A stretch of 14,586 bases of DNA from Saccoglossus kowalevskii (Eukaryota; Hemichordata; Enteropneusta; Harrimaniidae): NCBI RefSeq assembly GCF_000003605.2, contig NW_003111485.1, positions 52,418 to 67,003 of the forward strand, given 5' to 3'. Position numbers and translations under genes: made by a program. Of the stretch, positions 1 through 8,456 are shown piece by piece. The notes beneath the pieces are model-generated. The model made no database searches, had not been told where the DNA came from, and was given only the letters and a program-made list of their open reading frames with translations. Positions within the stretch are counted from its first letter, which is position 1. The number at the start of each line of letters is the position of its first letter.

Positions 1-417
1 AAATTCTAAGTTGCATAGGGGAACAGTGCATTATGGGTGTTCGAGTACTGAATTTGGAAAGTGGTAAAAAAACAATAAACATGGCTGTCGGATTAGTTTA
101 CCGCTAGTATTTGTAATTGAATACATATTTTAGTTATCTTTTCCACTTACGTTTTTCAATTTATCAATTTTTTATGTCGAATCATCTTTCGAGAACATAG
201 CAGATTCTTTTATTTTGTCGATTGCTAGCATTTTTTCTTGAATTCCAAAACAACGTGTGAAAACGCTACGTGTCAAGATCATACATGTGTAAATGTATCG
301 TACCGTTCGTCGGCACGGGTGAGTACTGATGCCACAAATAAAAAAAAATATGGGTTTTATTTTGACAAACAGTTCGTTTTGGCTTAGGGGACAAATCACC
401 TCGTATATTTTCTACAT
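1..417. other. No gene recognised
   Basis: AT-rich sequence downstream of the BUBR1-like exons on the minus strand. I see no reading frame with protein-like composition or family motifs. It may be intron of the BUBR1-like gene, whose later exons are expected further left. A short plus-strand ATG frame at 80-106 in a good initiation context ends after eight codons and is probably chance. Confidence 0.4.
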
Positions 418-511
418 CAGTTTGATTGTGATTGGTCCAAGCATGTCTAAGATGCAGGTCTGGATGCACGCACGTACAAAGGTCAAAACATAAGCCCAAA
501 CGGGGACTAAA
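418..511 (+). repeat. Detached tail of the interspersed repeat (copy A)
   Basis: This stretch aligns to the tails at about 4412-4546 and 11035-11162. It shares the TTTGATTGTGATTGGTCC block (421-438), a CTAAGATRCAGGTC block, a short CACG-rich stretch, GGTCAAAACATAAG and the terminal CGGGGACTAA (501-510). It lacks the tandem core units. About 22 bases that form the left arm and loop of a hairpin in the other two copies are missing here. Confidence 0.75.
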
Positions 512-727
512 ACGCAACACATTGTATAAGCAGTTTGTAAAAACATTATGAATAAACTATGCTAATTATTATGTAACACTAACATTTATTTTATGCTTGT
601 ACAATGTAGCTTATACATGTAGTAGTAACATCTGAGAGTGTAGATATTGTGTCACAGACTTTATACAGTACTTGCACCCACCCATACGTCTCACACACAA
701 GTGATCTAAATAAGAATGAGAGCATAC

Positions 728-1966
728 TTTGAACTTGAGAACCAACTCTAACAACAGGAACCTTTGGAGCTCTTTTCCCATGCATTTTTAATCCGCCCAG
801 TGCTCTCCTTTGACCTTGACTAATTTCAGCATCCATGGGTTCCTCCTCTGCTATGCCAGCAGCAGCTTCACGGGCTACACGACACTTGAACTCCCTAAAA
901 GTTTAATAAAAATTCATCTGAGAAAACAAAGCAGGTGAACAAACAAGTTGATACACGAGCCTGAATCTGACAGTCCGACCAGGGAGAAATGCGATATATC
1001 AAATGACTAACCTGTGTAAACGTTGAAGTTTTTCTTTGGGTTCAGCATTTCTACGTATCCCTTCTTCATAGACATTGTCAGCCTTCTTTGTATTGCCTAC
1101 ATTTTCATATTCATTTGCTAAACTCTCATAAAATATGGCAAGTTTCCAACCAATTCCCTTATTCTGTATAAACTGGTAAATCTCAATTGGATCGCTGCAG
1201 AAGTTTGCCTGAATTAAAAGCAGATTTTAATCAAGCCAGGAAAAAAGATGACAAACTGTTGACAACATGTCCAAATGTCACAAATAGGCCATTTTCAATC
1301 AAATCACAAAACAAACCTATGTTCATCAGGAGCCCATTATACGCAGTATATAAGTTTGAATACAATTGGCCCACCCATGCCCGAGAAATAGCTAATGACA
1401 TGTTCAAAAATAACATGTTCAAATCTTGATATTTGGTGTACTTTGGGACAGAAATGGCTGACAGTTGGCCAAAAATTAACCAAATGATCTCATATCTGAG
1501 AAATAGCAATGAATGTACGGATTGAAGCACAGATGGCCATTACCGAAAACACAAATCCCAGTTGGGAACAATTGGTGGATTCAGTGTAACAGTAAAGCCC
1601 AGAAAATAAAAATCATCTTTATGGTGGTCATGCACATCAAAACCAATTTTCATGAAAAAATCCAAATAAAAGCACAAACCATATCAATTTTTAGAAAACA
1701 AATTGACCAGATTAGTTTTCTGGGTCAAATTAGTATGAACATACAGCACAGTACTTACAAATTTTATCCAGGCTTCTACATATCTCGCATCATTGGCATA
1801 TTTGCCTACGTCTTTTACAAAATGAGAAACACATCTTTCCAACAGTAGAGGCAAATTACTGTCCCTTCCACCTTTGGGGAAATTCTGCTCAGTCCATTTA
1901 ATGTATTCATGCCACACTTGCATAGGATCCTCTCCACTGTATGTCCTAATTTCAGTTTCAAACCAT
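728..1966 (-). CDS. BUB1B: Mad3/BUB1-family spindle-checkpoint protein, BUBR1-like, partial (three internal exons)
   Basis: Three minus-strand exons join in phase: 1966-1759 (208 nt; acceptor CTACAG, donor GTAAGT), 1208-1012 (197 nt; acceptor ATTCAG, donor GTTAGT) and 894-728 (acceptor TTTTAG; donor GTATGC inferred). Exon 1 encodes the Mad3/BUB1 homology region I: ETEIRTYSGEDPMQVW, YIKWTEQNFPKGG, NLPLLLERC and a final AWIKF. Exon 2 continues with ANFCSDPIEIYQFI, the NKGIG turn, a helical TPR stretch with KKADNVYEEGI and NAEPKEKLQRLHR. Exon 3 gives EFKCRVARE and then LKMHGKRAPKVPVVRVG, which resembles the segment after the TPR domain in BUBR1 more than in BUB1. This family's TPR domain binds KNL1 at kinetochores and acts in the mitotic checkpoint complex, which inhibits APC/C-Cdc20. 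The N-terminal KEN-box exon, the GLEBS motif and any kinase domain are not visible. Many invertebrates have a single ancestral MadBub gene, so the BUB1B name is a best match. Confidence 0.9.
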
Positions 1967-2870
1967 CTGTAGTGAAAAAAAAAGTATAATTGTACAACTG
2001 TACATACTTGAATGAGTGTGCACGGCATTATGATTACTCGAACAAGGCATTAGTTATATGATTTCTTCAGACAATGAAAAGAACAATTGTATATACCGGT
2101 AATAATGTAAATCTGATTGGAATAATGTTTATAAATTCAGGACCATGAATTTTACTTCGATTCTGCTGTATTATCATAAAGTAGAGAACATTTGAGATCA
2201 TAAAGATCCCTGTACTATCATTGTTACTATTGCTCACAGTTCCTCTATCCCTGGGTCTAAAAACGTTGCCGGTATGCACAAAGCATTGTCACTTCATCAG
2301 CACACAATCGGTCAGTATTTTTGACATCGTCATTGCTATGGTTTTTTTTTTACAACTTCGTTTGTTTATTCCAAAATTCGATCTTTTTCAAATAATTTTT
2401 AATCAGGACATCTGTATATTTTAGCCGACAAGTAGTTTGTTAATTCAATATTTTACCAACAGCAACACATTTTTGCAACAAATTTCCATACCCAGAAATT
2501 TTTCAGGTTTGACGTTTGGAGTAATTGAAATGAACTCTATTTTGTTTACCCTTCTTCACAGCTCTAAACAAATATTTGTCTTCGATTTTGATATTTTATG
2601 ATCGAAAAATATTTGTCACACCACATTTAATTAATGTTAAATTGGGCAATTTTTGTGAATGCTCTTTTTGATCATAAATACAAATGGCGACGTTTTGGAA
2701 TGACAATGTACGCTATGCAGCAAATTTTGTCATTTTTACTAGTAAAATGTTGAATATCACAGAAAAACACAGTGAAACTTTGAAAGGGTTGACCCCTACC
2801 CTGGGTGAGAGTGCCACAGACTCAATGGGAAGGCCAATTCCACTGGCCGAGATTCATTCACTAACAAATG
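1967..2870. other. Probable first-visible intron or 5' region of the BUBR1-like gene; nothing recognised
   Basis: The exon beginning at 1966 needs two bases from an upstream exon, so this AT-rich stretch should be intron at its left end. I searched the minus strand by eye for a KEN-box or ENVQP-like exon and found none. The candidate open frames have no family character and look like chance. Confidence 0.45.
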
Positions 2871-2879
2871 CGACTTTGG

Positions 2880-3060
2880 GGGAGCCTTGGTTAAGGTCCG
2901 CAGGTGCATGTGTTCGACCGGGCCTGGTTGACGCCAGGATAGCGCATTAAAATTGCCATTTGATTTGATGGCCACACAGCCCTGTCATGTAGTCCCAAAC
3001 AGGAAATGACTTCTGTGGCAAAATGCACTGTGTCAGCACTAGCACTTACAAAAAAAAAAG
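2880..3060 (+). repeat. Possible tRNA-derived SINE
   Basis: A Leu/Ser-tRNA-like A box (TTGGTTAAGGTC, about 2887-2898) is followed by a B-box-like TGTTCGACCGG (2911-2921). A unique-looking body of about 130 bp then ends in an A10 run at about 3050-3059. Box order and the A-rich end fit a pol III-transcribed SINE. The B box deviates from consensus, and no second copy or target-site duplication is visible in the window. Confidence 0.3.
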
Positions 3061-4455
3061 TCAGGAAAGACAACAGTGACATTCAATGTCCGGAACTGTC
3101 GCCTGGCACAAAAACATTATAAAAAAAAAAACAAGCCATGCATGGCACAGTTCCTGTTAGTTATCAAATTTAAGATGTATAGTTATGTTTATAGTAATAT
3201 AGCTGGAATATAACGATGTCAGGAATATGATTTTTTAACATTAAAATGATTGACATTTGTATCTGATCGTCAAACAAGTACTTTTCCATATTGAGAGATA
3301 TTGCTCTGGAACAGCATTCAAAATCAGCCATTTTGAATACATGTATATATCTATAACATGATGTATAACGAATATGTAAAATTTGAATATAATCAGTCAA
3401 AGCATTTAAGAGATATGGCTCTGGAAGCCCAATCATTAAAACAAAATGGTAGCCAGTCAGCCCAATCTGAAAAATAAAATGACGTGCATCAGAAACTTGT
3501 AATGTCTAATGTATGTTATACGTTTGAACAAAATCCATCCATAAATGCAAGAAATGCTTGATATTTGAGGATTTTTTTTGCACAAAAATAGCCACCATTT
3601 GGCCACTTTGAAAAGGATTGTCAAACCAATATATTCGTATATCTAGGACATGATGTATAATGAATATTAAAAATTTGAACATAATCAGTCAAAACAAGTC
3701 AGACATATGGGTTTGGAAACCCATTCATTAAAACAAAATGGCTGCCAGACAGCCATTTTGAATCTGATCTGACAAATAAAATGATGTGCATCAGAAACCT
3801 GTAGTGTCTAATGTATGTACCAAGTTTGAATGAAAATCCATCCATAAATGCTAGAAATGCTTGATATTTGATGATTTTTTAGCACAAAAATGGCCACCAT
3901 TTGGCCATTTTGATTAGGATCGTCAAACCAATATATTTGTCTATCTATGACATGATGTACAATGACTATTTAAAATTTGAACATAATCAGTGAAAGCAAG
4001 TCAGACATATGGCACGAGAACCACATTCATTAAAACAAAATGGTTGCCAGTCGGCCATTTTGAATCTTATCTGAAAAACAAAATTATTTGCATCAAGGTC
4101 CCATAATGTCTAATGTATACACCAAGTTTGAACAAAATCCATCTGTAAACAGCCGAGAAATGCTTTATTTTCATGATTTTTAGCACAAAAATGGCCACCA
4201 TTCGGCCATCTTGAATCAGATTGTAAAACAAAATGATGTGCATCAAGGTCCTATAATGTCTAATGTATATACCAAGTTTGAACAAAATCCATCTGTAAAC
4301 AGCCGAGAAATGCTTGATTTTTAGGATTTTTTAGCACAAAAATGGCCGCCATTCGGCCATCTTGAATCAGATCGTGAAACAAATTGACGTGCATATGTAT
4401 AATGTATGTGTGAAGTTTGATTGTGATTGGTCCAGGCATTTCTAAGATACAGGTC

Positions 4456-4497
4456 CGGACGCACGCACAGACCCACACACACACGCACGGACACACG
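4456..4497 (+). repeat. CA/CACG-rich microsatellite in the repeat tail
   Basis: Alternating CACG, CA and CACGGACA words lie between the TTTGATTGTGATTGG block and the hairpin. The same place in the other tail copies (about 461-478 and 11088-11111) holds a shorter and different mix, as expected of a microsatellite that changes length between copies. Confidence 0.8.
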
Positions 4498-4512
4498 GAG
4501 GTCAAAACATAA

Positions 4513-4545
4513 GTCCCTGTTTTCGGACTGCATCCGAACGGGGAT
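4513..4545 (+). repeat. Hairpin at the end of repeat copy 1
   Basis: GTCCCTGTTTTCGGA (4513-4527) pairs imperfectly with TCCGAACGGGGAT (4533-4545) across the loop CTGCA. The equivalent in copy 2 is at 11126-11158. The hairpin stands immediately before the end of the repeat. Confidence 0.7.
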
Positions 4546-4546
4546 T

Positions 4547-5085
4547 AATAAGTCAAAGCATTTAAGAGATATGGCTCTAGAAGCCCAATCATTAAAACAA
4601 AATGGCCACCAGTAGGCCATTTTGAATCCAATCTGAAAAATAAAATGACTCAGCATCAGGAACCCGTAATATCTAATGTATGTACCAAGTTTGAACAAAA
4701 TGCACCCATAAATGCTTGATATTTTATGATTTTTAGCACAAAAATGACCACCATTCGGCCATTTTGAATAGGATAGTCAAACCAATATATCTGTTTATCT
4801 ACGACATGATGTATAATGAATATTTAAAATTTGAATATAATCAGTCAAAACAAGTCAGAGATACATGTATGGGTCTAGAAGCCCATTCATAAAAACAAAA
4901 TGGCCGCCAGACAGCCATTTTGAATCAGATCTGAAAAATAAATGATGTGCATAAGGAACCTGTAATGTCTAATATATGTACCAAGTTTGAACGAAATCCA
5001 TCCATAAATGCCAGAAATATTTGATATTTTTTTAGCACAAAAATGGCCGCCATTTGGCCATCCTGAATCAGATCGTGAAACAAAT
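4547..5085 (+). repeat. Tandem-unit interspersed repeat, copy 2, left part
   Basis: Directly after the copy 1 tail, the same sequence that opens a unit at 3395-3450 begins again (AGTCAAAGCATTTAAGAG, then the AAAACAAAATGG anchor at 4594 and 4892, spacing 298). It runs to GATCGTGAAACAAAT at 5085, where the DNA transposon interrupts it. The continuation is found at 11002. Copies 1 and 2 are therefore head to tail. Confidence 0.8.
5084..5085 (+). repeat. Target-site duplication AT, left
   Basis: The AT here and the AT at 11000-11001 flank the transposon. With one AT removed, the joined flanks read CAAATTTACGTGCATATG, the same length as the undisturbed paralogue at 4380-4397 (CAAATTGACGTGCATATG) with one mismatch. 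Placing the duplication as TA instead gives a joined site that does not match in length. Confidence 0.75.
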
Positions 5086-5169
5086 AGTGCATTTTCCGAA
5101 GTCCGCGAGGTCTTGCACGAGTGAGATTTCACCTTAACAACAGGTTGCTAAGCATGTGACAAAGGTCAA
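5086..5169 (+). repeat. Left terminal inverted repeat of the transposon
   Basis: Compared with the reverse complement of 10916-10999. Bases 5090-5117 match the other end at 22 of 28 positions (shared core GATCTTGCA/GGTCTTGCA). A second block, GTGACAAAGGTCAA (5156-5169), matches GTGACACAGGTCAA. Both blocks lie at identical distances (4 and 70 bp) from their ends, which fixes the termini. The first four bases match poorly. Confidence 0.85.
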
Positions 5170-5262
5170 ACATTCAAGCTTTTAATGGCGTCGCTCCATT
5201 CACGCAACGTGTAAATCGGCGAAAACATTCTGCCTTTTTACCGTTTGCCACGTACGAAATCA

Positions 5263-7806
5263 ATGGATAACATCGATAAATTGACAATTCCAAAGCTCAA
5301 GGAGTTTTTGAGGAAATTCGGCGTGTCAACTTCCAACTACAGAAAGAATATTCTCGCAACGCTTGCAAAGGCAGTACGAAACCTGAACCTTGACGAAGAC
5401 CCAGATTTTTCACGGTATGATCCAAAAGACGATGTTAGACAACGTCTTATCGATCTGGGTTGTGATTTCACTGACCCTCTGAGTCTTCCAAATTATTCTT
5501 CTGATTTTACTAGCGTTCCCGATTTCGGTCTGTGTGATGTGTTTAACTACTTAATGTGTCACCGATCGGATTATGACTGGAAAAAACTCGGGGCATACAA
5601 GTCTTATGAAGACCATAAGTTATATTACGATGGTCATGTGTTGGATATGGAATACACCGCAATATCTGAGAGTAGCTCTGTTGGTGCATTTCGAGCCCAG
5701 GTTAAACCTACTCAAAAAGACAAAACTTATCTTAACAAGTCAACATACAGTTTGTGGTTTCTACTGGAAAAAGAACACTCTGCATATTGTGAATGTCCTG
5801 GACGGTAAGTTGCAATGTTATTTATTTATTTTTCTATGATATCATATACCATTTTTAATTTACAAGAAATCATTTTTTAAATAAAATATAATACATGCGA
5901 TAGTCTCAGTGTGCAGTTGTATTATCTATATCCACAAAGTACAAGGAGTTCCATAAATAAGTATTTTACTGCTGTGAAACAATGAGCAAAGTGGAAATTT
6001 AAGTCAATGGATAAAGTATAATTTCCCAAGTTGCTTAACAGATTATTTTTGAATTTTGATAATTTTATTTTTTACAGTGCAGATGGAGCATGTCGTCATG
6101 TGGCTGCAACACTTTATGAACTTGAGGCATTTAATAAAACATCAGTAACTGATGGTCCCTGCCAGTGGAAAAGATGACCAATGGAACATGATGAACCTGT
6201 TTCTGTTAAACGTCTCAAGATACTATTCTGCACGGTATGTTTATTTCATAATATGTTTATCTCAAAATAAATAGGCTAAATAGGAAATAGGCTTACATCC
6301 ATTGATGTTGTGCTTAATGTGCAATATACTGTAAAACACTAATCCGGAACAAACAAATCTGGGGCACTTCCTAATTACACTTGACATTATTTTTATGTAG
6401 GTGTTAACTGCACATTTGGCACGCGACATACAAGTATTGTGAAAACAGGAAAACAACAATGACAAGAGAGATTCGCTAAATCAACATTTCGCTATTACGT
6501 CATTTTACCACAATTTGCTAAAATTGCTTTTTCAACATGTTTTACAGTTAGTATTTTGTTTTATAATATTATTTTCCAGCTATGGCGTCCAGAAAGAAAA
6601 TAACATAGGCCAGGAAGATTTTGATCCAAGAGACCCAGTAGACAGAAAACCATTGACACAGAAGCAGGAAGAATCATTTGCTCAAGGACTCTCACAGAGT
6701 TATTTCATAAGAAACCTCAGTATATGAAAAAAAAACACATGTTTGCAGCATTGTGAATAGGAAACCTAGTATGGTGGGGATATATCATATAAGCCAATTT
6801 TTGTCAGTGGTTAACGTTTTGAGCTCTTTAATGAGAAATGTGTGATACATCTTTGTTTTTGCAACCGGATTTAAACATTTTTCTGTACTCTTACAGATAA
6901 TACCAGATGCTGCAACACTTAGCTTACTACTGCCCCTACCAGATGTACCGTACCAAAAGATGTTAAAAAAAGACCCAAATCAAGACTGCCTAAACTTATC
7001 ACTTATAGTAAAGTTTCAGAATTTTTTAAAGATTTATTTGCCAGAAAATTTAGTTTCTTCTATTCAAGATCTGATTGCAATGTTTCTTGGAAACCTGACA
7101 TACACACCTGAAGAGGTAAATTTCATTGACACGGAGACTGTTGGGCAGTCTGAAAACCCTACTTGGCGTTCAATGTAGAAGGGGATTTTGACAGCATCTG
7201 CATTTAAACGTGTTGCAAGTAGGGCTACAACAATGACAAAAAAAACATCTGCTGACCCATCTAAGGTAGTTGATGTAGTCATTGGGTGTGCTGCTCCACC
7301 GTCGGGGGATTTGCCTGCTTTAGAATGGGGACGAAGAAAGGAAAGTAAGGCCAGGGAAATGTATCTTATGGTTGAAAGAAAAAAAACCCAGATGCCTAAA
7401 AATCAAAGTACCTGGACTTAGAGTTTACATTGAGAAGCCATTTTTAGCCTGCTCTGCAGATGATGTGGTTTCTTGCACCTGTAAACCAAGTCATGGGACA
7501 AAACTATTAGAAATTAAATGTCCCTATTCTTTGCGACTAAAGTCACCGAAGGATGCTGCTAAAGAGAGGGGGTGCTTTGAGGAAGGTGGAAACTGGCATC
7601 TTTCTGAAAGTGCAGGCTACTATGCCCAAATACAAGGCCAGTTGGGTATTTATGGTTTGACGGAATGCGACCTAGTTATTTATACAAAAAAAGGACTTAA
7701 TAATTACTGTGCCATTCAATGAACAGTACTTTACTAGTATGGTGGCCAAATTGTCATTTTTTTTTACAGGGAGTATGTTTTACCAAGGCTTTATGCCATA
7801 TTATAA
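5263..7806 (+). pseudogene. SAP-SWIM-YqaJ nuclease of the ISL2EU transposon, disrupted
   Basis: Exon 1 (5263-5804, donor GTAAGT) starts with a SAP DNA-binding domain (DKLTIPKLKEFLRKFGVS, residues about 5-22). It ends with the first half of a SWIM zinc finger, CEC; exon 2 (6078-6234) supplies CRH. Exon 3 (about 6580-6724) has DFDPRDPVDRK. Exon 4 (6897-7806) has GQSENPTW, LTASAFKRV, LEWGRRKE and the YqaJ nuclease core: SADDVVS (Asp near 7459), LLEIKCP (Glu 7510, Lys 7516) and YAQIQGQL (Gln 7633). YqaJ proteins are lambda-exonuclease-like metal-dependent nucleases; the role in transposition is not established. Damage: TGA at 6175-6177 in a conserved CQWKR stretch, TAG at 7176-7178, an out-of-phase exon 2-3 junction, a frame change near 6700, one at an A8 run (7379-7386), one near 7720 and one at a T9 run (7757-7765). 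The homologous C-terminus resumes after each break. ATG 5263 was chosen because SAP follows at once. Confidence 0.9.
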
Positions 7807-8456
7807 GATGACTTGTGCTCTGTATTATGACATACTGATACAAAAATCTTTATAAGTTTTGAGGCTTGTATGTTGTAGCTAACTAGAAAATATTTTCACT
7901 TTTTATGCATTTTACACTGTGTACCCTTTGTACTGTAATAGAAAAAAATAAGTACTGCCATTAAACTTGTTTTATATGATTTAAAAAAAAAAATATTTAT
8001 TTTTCTGTAATGAAAGCTCCTTTCATAATAAAGAATCATGAAAAAAAGATTCTGTGTCTTAAATGTCAATGTACTAATGACAAATATTGCTGCACAGTGT
8101 GTGGAAATTATTGCCAAGCTACCTGTTTACACATCACACGAGAACACTATCATCAAAAATAACTTCCAGTGTAAATAAAGTAATTTATAATGGCAACAAT
8201 ACTCATGAAAACAAGTAAAAGAACATTTGAAATAAGTAAATTTGAATAAGTACTGAATGTCTAGATATGCACACTGAACTTGTAAATGAAAAACAATAAT
8301 AAAATGTGAATAAATTCATTGAAATGAAAATAAAAAAAATTCAAAATAATGGCCAGTGTAAATTTATAAGATTAAATATACATAAATGTTGACAAGCACT
8401 GTACATGAATCAGTTTTCAATGCAGCATTACAGGCATAATTTCATCTTAGACTTGC
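7807..8456. other. Convergent 3' region between the two transposon genes
   Basis: AT-rich sequence with several A and T runs where the 3' ends of the nuclease and transposase genes face each other. AATAAA-like polyadenylation signals occur on both strands, for example AATAAA at 8027-8032 and AATAAAATG near 8298. The only coding-like content is the small cysteine-rich frame at 8010-8162. Confidence 0.5.
8010..8162 (+). pseudogene. Small cysteine-rich open frame resembling the piggyBac C-terminal zinc domain
   Basis: From ATG 8010 the frame encodes 50 residues, ending TAA 8160-8162. The frame is also open a little upstream. Eight cysteines and three histidines sit in the last 35 residues, spaced C16-x2-C19-x-C21-x5-C27-C28-x2-C31-x3-C35-x3-C39, then H41, H46 and H48 (YCCTVCGNYCQATCL then EHYH). 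The CxxC, CxxC, xxxC, xxxC, YH order is what I expect of the cysteine-rich C-terminal domain of piggyBac-type transposases. No piggyBac catalytic domain is present upstream. It may be a captured fragment, a 3' coding part of the nuclease gene, or an independent short peptide. Confidence 0.45.

Larger units (their letters stand above)
3265..4546 (+). repeat. Tandem-unit interspersed repeat, copy 1 (core array plus tail)
   Basis: A partial first unit (about 3265-3390) is followed by units of about 300 bp. The AAAACAAAATGG anchor recurs at 3438, 3730 and 4032 (spacing 292 and 302). The GCACAAAAATGGCC-type anchor recurs at 3580, 3892, 4183 and 4334. The last spacing is 151 bp, showing that each unit is made of two diverged halves of about 150 bp. 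Each half opens with ATGGCC..GGCCAT, an imperfect palindrome, followed by a TTTGAAT block. The array ends in a tail (about 4412-4546): a TTTGATTGTGATTGGTCC block, a CA/CACG microsatellite (4456-4497) and a hairpin. This resembles the pearl/CvE and Helentron-associated (HINE) elements of bivalves and other invertebrates (tandem core plus microsatellite), but sequence membership is not shown. Confidence 0.8.

Noticed and set aside
172-399. Minus-strand frame ending in a charged helical stretch, considered as a further BUBR1 exon
   Set aside because: No match to the GLEBS, Mad3/BUB1 region II or kinase segments I know. A GTAAGT-like donor nearby is out of frame with it.
2684-2950. Plus-strand open frame of 88 codons
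   Set aside because: No recognisable family pattern. Its second half coincides with the SINE-like boxes, so it is better explained as repeat sequence.
3390-5085. CRISPR-like array of regular repeats
   Set aside because: Units are about 150-300 bp, contiguous and diverged, with no short repeat-spacer pattern, and the sequence is metazoan.
4067-5132. Several long minus-strand frames across the tandem array
   Set aside because: They repeat with the units and carry no family features. They are open by repetition, not by selection.
5245-5262. Upstream TTG start for the nuclease
   Set aside because: A non-ATG start is unlikely in an animal gene. ATG at 5263 leads directly into the SAP domain.
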